Positions 7,684 to 15,834 of a stretch of DNA of 23,337 bases are shown piece by piece. Below the pieces are notes generated by a model. That model was not told the DNA's origin, made no database searches, and saw only the letters and a program-made list of their open reading frames with translations. Position 1 is the stretch's first letter. The number at the start of each line of letters is the position of its first letter. Both the position numbers and the translations under genes were made by a program. Source of the DNA: Sulfurimonas autotrophica (GTDB taxonomy: Bacteria; Campylobacterota; Campylobacteria; Campylobacterales; Sulfurimonadaceae); NCBI GenBank assembly GCA_015662405.1, contig DQUE01000167.1:1-23337 (forward strand), given 5' to 3'.

Positions 7684-8741
7684 TATGCCTCTCCTGCCAT
7701 ATCTTCTACTTCACGCACAAATCGCTCTACAAGTGCATTTTCATCAAGATTGGCAACCACTTCGCCTTTGACCATAACAAGTCCTTTTCCCCTGCCATAG
7801 GCTATAGCTACATCTGCATGTTTTGCTTCGCCTATAGCGTTGACGACACAGCCCATAACACTTACATCAAGGGGTGTTTTTATATGGGCAGTTCTCTTTT
7901 CTATCTCTGCAACTGCTGAGACTAAATCAGCTTCGATGCGACCACAGGTCGGACAAGAGATGATATTGAGTCCCTCTTTTGCAACACCACTATCTTTTAA
8001 AATAGCACGACCGACTTTTATCTCCTCTTCAAGTTCACCAGTAATGGAGACGCGTATCGTATCACCAATTCCTTCAAGTAAAAGCGAACCTATGCCTATA
8101 GCACTTTTGATGCTTGCATGAAAGATAGTTCCAGCCTCTGTCACGCCTAAATGAAACGGATAGTTGTTTTTTGGTCGTAACATTCTGTATGCCTCTACTG
8201 TTCTTTGGACATCACTGGCTTTGAGTGAGATTTTGATGTCACTAAAGCCCAAGTCTTCAAGATATTTAATGTTGTATTCAGCTGAGGCGACCATGGCTTT
8301 GGCAGTTGGACCGTACTTGTCATCAAACTCTTTTTCTAAACTCCCTGCATTGACACCTATACGAATAGGCAGATTTCGCTCTTGACAAGCCTTTACTATC
8401 TCTTTTATTTTTGTTTTATCGCTAATATTTCCAGGGTTAAAACGAATACAATCGACCGATTCTGCTGCTATGAGTGCAAGTTTATAGTTAAAATGAATAT
8501 CAGCAACCAGAGGCAAAGAGATCTGCTCTTTAATGGCTTTGAGGGCAAGGGCATCTTCCATGTCAGGTACTGCAACACGGACAATGTCAGCTCCTGCAAA
8601 ATGCAGACGGTTAATCTGCTCAACAGTTGCTGCAACATTATGTGTGTCAGAGTAGGTCATAGATTGCACAGAGATAGGTGCATCACCACCAACAGCTACA
8701 TCACCGACAAATATTTTTTTCGTAGGGTATCTTTTTATCAT
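7683..8741 (-). CDS. ispG: 4-hydroxy-3-methylbut-2-en-1-yl diphosphate synthase (IspG/GcpE)
   Basis: A 352-residue [4Fe-4S] enzyme of the MEP isoprenoid pathway that reductively opens MEcPP to HMBPP. The N-terminal TIM barrel opens with VGGDAPISVQSMTYSDTHN. The C-terminal cluster domain has the three cysteine ligands C263 and C266 (SCPTCGR) and C298 (MGCVVNAIGEA), plus the conserved E305. The length matches the short bacterial two-domain form. It is the first gene of ispG-dnaB-comEC. The ATG at 8741 has no Shine-Dalgarno sequence, and a -10-like TAAAAT sits 6 bases before it, suggesting a leaderless message. Confidence 0.97.
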   Translation of the reverse strand: MIKRYPTKKIFVGDVAVGGDAPISVQSMTYSDTHNVAATVEQINRLHFAGADIVRVAVPDMEDALALKAIKEQISLPLVADIHFNYKLALIAAESVDCIRFNPGNISDKTKIKEIVKACQERNLPIRIGVNAGSLEKEFDDKYGPTAKAMVASAEYNIKYLEDLGFSDIKISLKASDVQRTVEAYRMLRPKNNYPFHLGVTEAGTIFHASIKSAIGIGSLLLEGIGDTIRVSITGELEEEIKVGRAILKDSGVAKEGLNIISCPTCGRIEADLVSAVAEIEKRTAHIKTPLDVSVMGCVVNAIGEAKHADVAIAYGRGKGLVMVKGEVVANLDENALVERFVREVEDMAGEA

Positions 8742-8747
8742 AGAGTG

Positions 8748-8753
8748 ATTTTA
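8748..8753 (-). promoter_or_regulatory. Candidate -10 element for a leaderless ispG operon transcript
   Basis: Reading leftward, TAAAAT is followed by six bases and then the ispG ATG, so RNA would start at or within a base of the start codon. It is preceded by a run of A on that strand; no clear -35 is visible. Confidence 0.45.
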
Positions 8754-8784
8754 GCTTTTTTTTGATGAAATTCAGCTTGTATGG

Positions 8785-8800
8785 TGTACAATTTTGTACA
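8785..8800 (+). promoter_or_regulatory. Repeated TGTACA palindrome overlapping a TACAAT -10
   Basis: TGTACA-ATTT-TGTACA: two copies of a 6-base palindrome separated by four bases. TACAAT at 8787-8792 within it makes a plausible -10 for the signalling operon, so a protein bound to the repeats would block or modulate the promoter. The region lies between the divergent ispG and signalling operons (77 bases). The operator role is inference. Confidence 0.4.
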
Positions 8801-8818
8801 AAAGAGAGGGAGAGAGTA

Positions 8819-9733
8819 ATGATGAGAAAGATTGTTTTACTACTTTTTGTAAGCGTAACACTATGGGCAAATCGGATTACACCGAGTGAAGTCTATGCAG
8901 AGTCGATGATTATCCGTCAACATGTTGAGTTCTTACTTGATTATTATAAAATTATGTATAATCCCGAAGAGATAGCAAAAAGAACACGTTTTACAAGAAC
9001 AAAATTTCAACCAAGGAATGTGTGGCAGAGGGGGTATGAACTACTTGTGAAGATCAATATATTAAGGGAATCACATGGATTGTCTCGGATTGAGCCAGTT
9101 GGCATGGAGCCTGTTGAGAAGTTAAATCCTGACATGGTGTATGGACAAACACAGCGAGTCTTAGCAGAGCTTCGAATCTTTGAAGTGCGCTTAGGCATAA
9201 AGGTACCCCATTTTACAGTAAAAAAGTTTTATCATAAAACTCCCTCTGATGTCTATAACTCGCTTACGTATATCTCTGCGCTTTTTGATCAGCTCAACCA
9301 TTCAGAACTCTCACCATCATATGTCTTTGCTGAGGCAATGCGTATTTATGATGACTTGACTATGATTTTACAAAAGCTCAATATTAAAGATAACACCATC
9401 CCAACTGTCCGCAAAGAGGGTGCAACACCAAGTGACTCCATGAAGCGCTCTATTTTGGTACTTGAGAGCATTCAGAGACTCCAAAGAGATGCGGGGATAG
9501 AGAGTATTGATTTCTCCGAACTCTATAAAAAAGAGGCAAGCCCAAGTGATGTTTACACTATTATAGGTATCATTCTTGCAGAGTTACAGCCAATTAAAGC
9601 ATATGTCGGATTAACAAACAAGGTGACACCATCAGCAATTAAATATAACAAGAAGGTGCCAGCAGATATAGAGCAGTTGATGGGGTGGAATCTGCGTAAA
9701 CTCTCGCTCATCTCATCACTGAGGAGGAGATAG
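8819..9733 (+). CDS. Exported helical-repeat protein with '[TS]PS[DE]VY' motif, unknown function
   Basis: I do not recognise a named family. From the ATG at 8819 (or the next codon, 8822) it has 304 residues with a signal peptide (MRKIVLLLFVSVTLWA). I chose this start over 8762 because GAGGGAGAG precedes it and the signal peptide is then N-terminal. The mature part is built from about eight related helical units, each opening with a proline motif: TPSEVY (P22), QPRNVW (P65), NPDMVY (P104), TPSDVY (P142), SPSYVF (P166), TPSDSM (P204), SPSDVY (P242) and VPADIE (P281). Spacing is 43, 39, 38, 24, 38, 38 and 39 residues, and each motif is followed by an amphipathic helix rich in Leu and Ile. It ends in LRRR. 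It begins the signalling operon, two bases before the kinase gene, so a periplasmic sensory or partner role is inferred. Confidence 0.8.
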   Translation: MMRKIVLLLFVSVTLWANRITPSEVYAESMIIRQHVEFLLDYYKIMYNPEEIAKRTRFTRTKFQPRNVWQRGYELLVKINILRESHGLSRIEPVGMEPVEKLNPDMVYGQTQRVLAELRIFEVRLGIKVPHFTVKKFYHKTPSDVYNSLTYISALFDQLNHSELSPSYVFAEAMRIYDDLTMILQKLNIKDNTIPTVRKEGATPSDSMKRSILVLESIQRLQRDAGIESIDFSELYKKEASPSDVYTIIGIILAELQPIKAYVGLTNKVTPSAIKYNKKVPADIEQLMGWNLRKLSLISSLRRR

Positions 9734-9735
9734 TT

Positions 9736-12700
9736 ATGTATAAATGGTCACTCTATAATAAGATTTTTATTCTCTTTAGTATTATTCTTCTACTTAGCGT
9801 TGGCGGTATAGGTTACTTTGGACTCAAAAGTGCTTCAGACGCCTATTTGCAATCAGCATATGAGCTCAATGAGAGAGACAATGAAGCACTAAAAAAGGAG
9901 ATAGAATCAAGGTTACATGGTATTCCAGATGATTTAGTATATTTGAGTAACTTTTATGCACTGCAACGCTTTTTTATCTGGAGAAGCATGGGTGTTGAGA
10001 GTAAAACTGAAACTTGGAAGCAGATATTTTCAGATGCATTGCTTGACTTCCTGACTACGCAAGGGAAATATTATAGAGCGCGTGTATTGGATTTGGACGG
10101 CGAAGAGATTATAAGTGCCATTTATGACAAAGAGAGCAATAGAGCACGAATCTATCGTGAAAATCTGCAAAATAAGAGTAAAAAAGAGTATGTGCAAAAG
10201 ACTAGGACCCTTCAGAGAAAGGAGTTTTATGTTTCAGAGATGGCTCTTAATAAAGAGCATGGTGAGATTGAGAGACCTTTTATTCCTGTTGTTCGCTATG
10301 GTACACCAATCATCAATAAAAATGGTGAGCGTATAGCTCTTTTGGTAATGAATTTTTATGCTGATGAGATACTTACTATGCTTCAAAAAGAGCTACTAAA
10401 AGATAAAAAAGGGGCAACAGAGTATTATTTAATTAGCAGAGATGGGGAGTACCTTTTTCATCAAGATCCCTCTAGGCGGTGGGGTAAGCAGCTTAAGAGT
10501 GGATACAACTTCAATAAAGAGCACTTTGCTATTTCTGAGTTTATTGGAGATAAAGAATCAGGGACATTTGAATATGATGATTATGTCTATTCATTTGCAA
10601 AAGTCTATCCACTGAAAGGGGATTATGAAAACTACTGGTATATGATTACAAGCACAAAGAAATCGGTGGCACTTGCAAGTCTAAATAGTTTTAAAATGAT
10701 CTTTTTAGCAGCACTATTAGCTGTTTTTCTTTTAAGCTTTTTTCTTTTACGTACTGCTATTCTTAAATTTACAAAACCGCTTACGGAGGTAACAAAACAG
10801 TTACAAGCACTCTCTAGAGGTGAGATAGATAAAAGGGAGATAGAGTATAAAGCAAATGATGAGATAGCAGCCATTGTGCAGTCATCTACAAAACTTGTTG
10901 ATGCTATAGAGACTACTATTTGGCAAGCTGATGCTGTTGCAAATGGAGATTTTACGCATGAATTTCATCTGCTTGGCGAACATGATGCGCTTGGATTAGC
11001 ACTTATTCGCATGACACAAAGGCTAAAAGAGATAGCCTCTCTTGCTGAAAAGTTATCGCAAGGTGACTATGATGTAAATGTTTTTGTAAAAGATGAACAA
11101 GATAGACTTGGGTTAGCACTTGTTGCAATGGTAGAGTACCTCAAGCAAGTAACAGAGATTACGGAGCATATAGCAAAAGGAAGGCTTGATATAGAGTATG
11201 AGATAAAAGGTGAGCATGATCGGCTAGGACGAGCAGTGCTAGAGATGCTTGCATATTTAAAGAGCATTTTACATCAAGCAAATGCTATTGCTCATGAAGA
11301 TTTTAGAGTCTTTATTGAGGCAAAATCAAAAGATGATGAATTAGGTCTTTCACTCATCGCTATGACAAATATGCTACAAGAATCAAGTAGTAAAAACAAA
11401 AGGGAGATCTACTTTAGCGAAGGAGTAGGCGCTTTTAGTGATGCTATTGCGGGAAAAAAAGATGCGCTTGAGATAGCAAAGGTTGGTATTGAAAATATTT
11501 GTAGATACATCCAAGCTGCACGAGGAGTTGTCTATAGTTTTGATAAAGAGAAGCAAGAGCTTACTCTTTTGGCCTCTTATGCCTATGTTTCGCGTAAAAA
11601 TCTTGCAAATAGATTTGCACTTGGCGAGGGGATAGTTGGTCAGGTTGCACTAGAGAAACAGCAGATCTTACTCAAGAGTGTCCACTCTGAGGAGTATGTA
11701 ATCCAAAGTGGCACAACAGAGGTAGTTGCAAGTGAAGTTTTTGCACTGCCTCTTCTTCAAGAAGGTGAACTCATTGGGGTTATTGAGTTGCTTACACTTG
11801 AATCTTTCACTCAGGTGCAACAAGAGTATCTTGTAAAAGTTGCCTCTACTCTTGCAACAGCTCTCTATACTGAGTATCAAAATAGACAGATACAAACACT
11901 CTTAGAGCGTTCACAGCAGGCATTTGAAGAGTTACAGGCACAAAGTGAGGAACTTCAAGAGACAAATGCGCAAATGGAAGAGCAACAAGAGCAGCTTAAG
12001 TTGCAATCAGAGGAGTTGCAGCGTAAAAATGAGATTTTAGTTGAAGCGAAACAGGAGATTGATCGACGGGCAAAAGAGCTTGAGATGGCGTCAAAATATA
12101 AGAGTGAATTTTTGGCAAATATGAGTCATGAACTACGTACACCTCTTAACTCAATCATCCTGCTTTCAAAGTTTCTTATGCAAAATAAAACAGATGAGAT
12201 CAATGATGAAGATAGAGAGAAGTTTGCAGTGATTCATAAAGCTGGAAATGATCTTCTTTTGCTTATTAATGATATTTTAGATTTAAGTAAGATTGAATCG
12301 GGAAAAATGGATCTTCATTATGAAAAAGTTACCACATCTGAATTGAGTAAGGATATGAAGGGACTCTTTGGGGCAGTTGCCAATGAGAAGAAAATAGAGT
12401 TTGTGATAGAAGATAACTTTCAAGGAGCTTTTGAGAGCGATAAAACAAAAATTTCACAAGTGTTGAAAAACTTTTTGAGTAATGCTTTTAAGTTTACAAA
12501 AGAGGGGTATGTGAAGCTTGTGTTTGAAAAAGCTGATGCAAAGCATATAAAAATTAGTGTCCAAGATAGTGGTATAGGCATACCGCAAGATAAGCTAGAG
12601 ATGGTTTTTGAAGCATTTAAGCAGGTTGATGGAAGTATCAGCAGAGAGTATGGAGGCACAGGACTCGGACTCTCTATTAGTAAAACAATTGTCGATTTGA

Positions 12701-13275
12701 TGGGAGGCACTATTACAGTAGAGAGTGAGGTTGGCAAGGGGAGTAGTTTTATTGTCACGCTTCCAATAGAACATTCAGAAGGTTTTATAGAAGAGAAGAG
12801 TGAGAGTGTTCCTGTAGTAGAACAAACAAAAGAGCCCCCAATTACAATACTTTTGCAAGATGAGCTAGAGGATGAAGGTTATACTGAGGCACTTGATAAA
12901 AAATCTATTTTGATTGTTGATGATGATAGTCGTAATATTTTTACGCTAAGTGCAGTGCTAGAGAATATGGGTGCTGAGGTTTATAGCGCTTTTAATGGCA
13001 AGGAGGCGTTAGAGCTACTTGAAGAGAAAGGAGATCTGATTGATATTGTGCTTATGGATGTTATGATGCCTACAATGGATGGTTTAGAAGCTATTAGGTC
13101 GATTCGAAAAAAAGAGCAATTTGGGGATATTCCAATTATTGCTATTACTGCAAAGAGTTTGCCAGAAGATAGAGATAAGTGTTTAGAGGCAGGAGCAAAT
13201 GATTATTTAGCAAAACCAATTGATGGCAAAAAACTTCTTGCTATGATTAAAGCATGGATCGGGGATAATGCTTAG
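9736..13275 (+). CDS. Hybrid histidine kinase: dCache - poly-HAMP - GAF - HisKA - HATPase - REC
   Basis: A 1179-residue membrane sensor kinase. A transmembrane helix at about 11-30 and another at about 321-343 bracket a large periplasmic dCache-type sensor, whose second half shows YYLISRDGEYLFHQDP and YWYMITS. HAMP follows at about 340-395, then a chain of HAMP-like units repeating every 39 residues to about 548. GAF covers about 570-712, and a Glu/Gln-rich coiled coil about 715-788. The phosphoacceptor H798 is in FLANMSHELRTPLNS. The HATPase has N915, DSGIGIP (944-950) and GGTGLGL (973-979). The C-terminal receiver (1056-1176) has D1108 and K1160. All catalytic residues seem intact. The ligand is unknown. 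The stop overlaps the next gene by 8 bases. Targets are probably the receivers of the two downstream c-di-GMP proteins. Confidence 0.95.
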   Translation: MYKWSLYNKIFILFSIILLLSVGGIGYFGLKSASDAYLQSAYELNERDNEALKKEIESRLHGIPDDLVYLSNFYALQRFFIWRSMGVESKTETWKQIFSDALLDFLTTQGKYYRARVLDLDGEEIISAIYDKESNRARIYRENLQNKSKKEYVQKTRTLQRKEFYVSEMALNKEHGEIERPFIPVVRYGTPIINKNGERIALLVMNFYADEILTMLQKELLKDKKGATEYYLISRDGEYLFHQDPSRRWGKQLKSGYNFNKEHFAISEFIGDKESGTFEYDDYVYSFAKVYPLKGDYENYWYMITSTKKSVALASLNSFKMIFLAALLAVFLLSFFLLRTAILKFTKPLTEVTKQLQALSRGEIDKREIEYKANDEIAAIVQSSTKLVDAIETTIWQADAVANGDFTHEFHLLGEHDALGLALIRMTQRLKEIASLAEKLSQGDYDVNVFVKDEQDRLGLALVAMVEYLKQVTEITEHIAKGRLDIEYEIKGEHDRLGRAVLEMLAYLKSILHQANAIAHEDFRVFIEAKSKDDELGLSLIAMTNMLQESSSKNKREIYFSEGVGAFSDAIAGKKDALEIAKVGIENICRYIQAARGVVYSFDKEKQELTLLASYAYVSRKNLANRFALGEGIVGQVALEKQQILLKSVHSEEYVIQSGTTEVVASEVFALPLLQEGELIGVIELLTLESFTQVQQEYLVKVASTLATALYTEYQNRQIQTLLERSQQAFEELQAQSEELQETNAQMEEQQEQLKLQSEELQRKNEILVEAKQEIDRRAKELEMASKYKSEFLANMSHELRTPLNSIILLSKFLMQNKTDEINDEDREKFAVIHKAGNDLLLLINDILDLSKIESGKMDLHYEKVTTSELSKDMKGLFGAVANEKKIEFVIEDNFQGAFESDKTKISQVLKNFLSNAFKFTKEGYVKLVFEKADAKHIKISVQDSGIGIPQDKLEMVFEAFKQVDGSISREYGGTGLGLSISKTIVDLMGGTITVESEVGKGSSFIVTLPIEHSEGFIEEKSESVPVVEQTKEPPITILLQDELEDEGYTEALDKKSILIVDDDSRNIFTLSAVLENMGAEVYSAFNGKEALELLEEKGDLIDIVLMDVMMPTMDGLEAIRSIRKKEQFGDIPIIAITAKSLPEDRDKCLEAGANDYLAKPIDGKKLLAMIKAWIGDNA

Positions 13276-14935
13276 ATTTTTTGAGCAACAGGGTGCGTGT
13301 CATATTTTCTTTGAGGCGCCGATTGACACTGTTAGTGTAGAGCAACTTGAGAATATTTTTGAGAGGGGGCATGAGAGTTTTTATTTAGATTTTGGTACTC
13401 TTGATAGTGTTCGTTTTGAGATTGTTAGCGTTTTAGAGAAGGCTCTTTTTCAAGAAGGACGTAGTGTTAGGCTAGTAACACATAGGATTCGATTGCAGCG
13501 CTATCTGAAAAAGTTGGGATTTCAAGTAGAGTTTGTATCTCTAGTGGGGACAAATCTTAAAAAAGTAAGCAATATCGAGGTGGTGATTATTGGTGGAAGT
13601 GCTGATTCATCAGATAAAATTATAAAGATAGTAGAGAGTATTGTTTCTGATACAATAGCAGTTGTTGTAGTGCAACACCAACAAGAGCATGGAGTGATGC
13701 TATTTGATACAATTTTGCAACGAGTAAGCTCATTAAAAGTTCTCTATGCACGACAAGGTGAACCTATACTAAAGGGTTGCATCTATCTTGCACCACCATC
13801 ATACCATCTTCTAGTAGAGGATGGGTGTTTTGTGTTAAGTAGTGCTCATCGTTACAACTATTCACGACCATCAATTTCGCTTGCTTATGGCTCTTTTGCA
13901 AACTACTATAAGGAGAAGCTTGTAATTATTCAAGAGTGTGGTTATTTGGATGATGGTGTCGATATACTTGAGAGTGTACAAAAGATGGGCGCTACTATTA
14001 TTGTACAGCATCCAGCTGAGTGCACAGCAGATGCGATGCCAAAAAATGTTTTAAAAAAAGAGCTTGAGGAGTATCTTCTTAAGACTGATGAAATTATACT
14101 CTATCTGCAGATAGTTACTATGCAAAAAGAGCCTTCTGATTGGTTCTTTTTTTTGCTTGAGCAGATATATAAACGCTATGGTTATAAACTTTTTTATTAT
14201 AAACATGAGATGATTACTAGACGATTAAAGATTTTTATGCTCAAAAATGGCATAAAAAGTGTAAAAGATATCGTTGCTCCTATTTTGTTTCACAAAGCTC
14301 TTTTTTTGAGCTTTTTGCTAGAGATATCCATTAATGTGACAGAGTTTTTTAGAGAGCCTGAATCTTTAAAAGTATTGACGCAAGTTTTTCAACAGAGCAA
14401 AAAAAATATACATCATGTAAAGGTATGGAGTGCGGGATGTAGTAGTGGTGAGGAGGCCTATTCGTTAGCGATTTTGCTTGATGCTATAGGGGTGCTTCAA
14501 AAGACACTGCTTTATGCAACTGACTTTAACAAAATTGTTCTACAGGAGGCAAAAAACGGTATCTATAGTAGTAAAAGTTATAAGCAGGCTCTCGTAAATC
14601 TTGATCAGATAGGGCTAGATATTGCGTTGGATGATTATATTCAAAAGAGTGAGCAATATTTTTTTATGAAAAAAGATATAAGGAGACATCTTCACTTTTT
14701 TGAACATAATCTTATCTCAGATGGCTCTTTTAATGAATTTGATATTATAGTCTGTAGAAATGTTATAATCTATTTTAGCGAAATGTTTCAGGAGAGAGTT
14801 TTTGGGCTCTTTTATGGTTCTTTGCGGTTTGGTGGTTATCTTCTTCTTGGAGAGCATGAAGAGATTGCAAGTCGGTATGTGCATAAATTTCAAAGAGTTG
14901 ATACAGCAAGAAAGCTTTTTAAGAAGGTGGCATGA
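13268..14935 (+). CDS. STAS-like / CheB methylesterase / CheR methyltransferase fusion
   Basis: A 555-residue fused adaptation protein. Residues 1-93 look like a STAS domain (YLDFGTLDSVRF, then a VRLV strand and LKKLGF helix), occupying the place where CheB normally has a receiver. Residues 103-275 are CheB-like: the catalytic triad appears as S111 (IIGGSA), H137 (VVQHQQ) and D229 (LDDG), with GCIYLAPPSYHLLVEDG in between; the usual Gly-Gly after the serine is replaced by Asp-Ser. Residues 290-553 are CheR-like: NVTEFFREPE (356-365), the SAM-binding SAGCSSGEEAY (388-398), ATDF (417-420) and FDIIVCRNVIIYF (491-503). CheR adds and CheB removes methyl groups on chemoreceptor glutamates. No MCP is encoded nearby, so the substrate is unknown; the kinase itself is one possibility. 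Confidence 0.85.
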   Translation: MLRFFEQQGACHIFFEAPIDTVSVEQLENIFERGHESFYLDFGTLDSVRFEIVSVLEKALFQEGRSVRLVTHRIRLQRYLKKLGFQVEFVSLVGTNLKKVSNIEVVIIGGSADSSDKIIKIVESIVSDTIAVVVVQHQQEHGVMLFDTILQRVSSLKVLYARQGEPILKGCIYLAPPSYHLLVEDGCFVLSSAHRYNYSRPSISLAYGSFANYYKEKLVIIQECGYLDDGVDILESVQKMGATIIVQHPAECTADAMPKNVLKKELEEYLLKTDEIILYLQIVTMQKEPSDWFFFLLEQIYKRYGYKLFYYKHEMITRRLKIFMLKNGIKSVKDIVAPILFHKALFLSFLLEISINVTEFFREPESLKVLTQVFQQSKKNIHHVKVWSAGCSSGEEAYSLAILLDAIGVLQKTLLYATDFNKIVLQEAKNGIYSSKSYKQALVNLDQIGLDIALDDYIQKSEQYFFMKKDIRRHLHFFEHNLISDGSFNEFDIIVCRNVIIYFSEMFQERVFGLFYGSLRFGGYLLLGEHEEIASRYVHKFQRVDTARKLFKKVA

Positions 14936-15834
14936 TGAAGAAAAAAATTTTAGCTATTGATGATATTGATGCAAATCTCTTTACACTAAAGAGTGTTATA
15001 GAGTCGCTAGAGCCACAAAAGTATGAGGTTGTTACTGCTCTTTCAGCAGAAGAGGGGTTGGCGATTTTGCTCAAAGAGCAGATTGATCTTATTTTGCTTG
15101 ATGTGATGATGCCAGAGATTGATGGTTTTGAGACAGCGAAGATGATTAAGAGTAGAAAAAAGACAAAAGATATTCCTATTATTTTTGTTACTGCTAATCG
15201 AGACGATGCAGTAATTGAGCAATGTTATCAAGTAGGTGGAAGTGATTACATCAACAAACCATTCAACCAAGTAGAGCTCATGGCACGCATCGCTTTTCAT
15301 ATTAAATTGCATGAAAAGGAGATGGTACTTCGATTGCGTGAAGAGGAACTCGAACATGAAGCGAATTTTGATGCCCTTACGCAGATATACAATAGACGCA
15401 TGTTTGCAAACTATTTCGAGCAAAAAATTAGCTATGCAAAAGAGCAAAAATCCCCTTTTATTTTTGTCATGTGCGATATTGATCTTTTTAAAAAGATTAA
15501 TGACACTTATGGGCATCTTGTTGGAGATATAGTACTTAAAGAGTTGGCACAGCTTCTTAAAAGTAGGGTTCGCAAGGGTGATATTGTTGCGCGTTGGGGA
15601 GGAGAAGAGTTTGTTTTTGTCTTTGATGTAGGACTTGAGATGGGTAAAAAGATAGTTGATAATTTGCGAAAAGATATAGCAACGACTCTGTTTAGTGAAG
15701 TTGGTAGTGTGAGTTGTAGTTTTGGTATGACAGAGTTACGAGAGGATGATAGTGTAGATACAATTATTCAAAGAGCTGATGATGCTCTCTATGAAGCAAA
15801 AGAAAATGGAAGGAATAGAGTGTGTCAGAAATAA
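14932..15834 (+). CDS. Response regulator diguanylate cyclase (REC-GGDEF)
   Basis: A 300-residue cytosolic regulator that should make cyclic-di-GMP when phosphorylated. The receiver (about 5-125) has acidic residues D10 and D11, phosphoacceptor D57 (LLLDVMMP) and K109 (INKPF). A helix joins it to a GGDEF domain (about 143-298) with FDALTQIYNRR, metal site D182/D184 region (CDIDLFKKIND), the active-site loop GGEEF (223-227), and an inhibitory I-site RKGD (214-217) exactly five residues before it. It should therefore be active and product-inhibited. The architecture matches PleD/WspR-like cyclases. The ATG overlaps the preceding stop (ATGA), giving tight coupling to the CheB-CheR protein. Confidence 0.95.
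   Translation: MMKKKILAIDDIDANLFTLKSVIESLEPQKYEVVTALSAEEGLAILLKEQIDLILLDVMMPEIDGFETAKMIKSRKKTKDIPIIFVTANRDDAVIEQCYQVGGSDYINKPFNQVELMARIAFHIKLHEKEMVLRLREEELEHEANFDALTQIYNRRMFANYFEQKISYAKEQKSPFIFVMCDIDLFKKINDTYGHLVGDIVLKELAQLLKSRVRKGDIVARWGGEEFVFVFDVGLEMGKKIVDNLRKDIATTLFSEVGSVSCSFGMTELREDDSVDTIIQRADDALYEAKENGRNRVCQK

Noticed and set aside
8762..8818. Longer start for the repeat protein
   Set aside because: The added residues precede the signal peptide and would remove the promoter region; GAGGGAGAG supports 8819.
15043..15516. 157-codon open frame on the minus strand inside the diguanylate cyclase gene
   Set aside because: It lies wholly within a clearly functional gene, has no recognisable motif and no ribosome binding site; a shadow of AT-rich coding.
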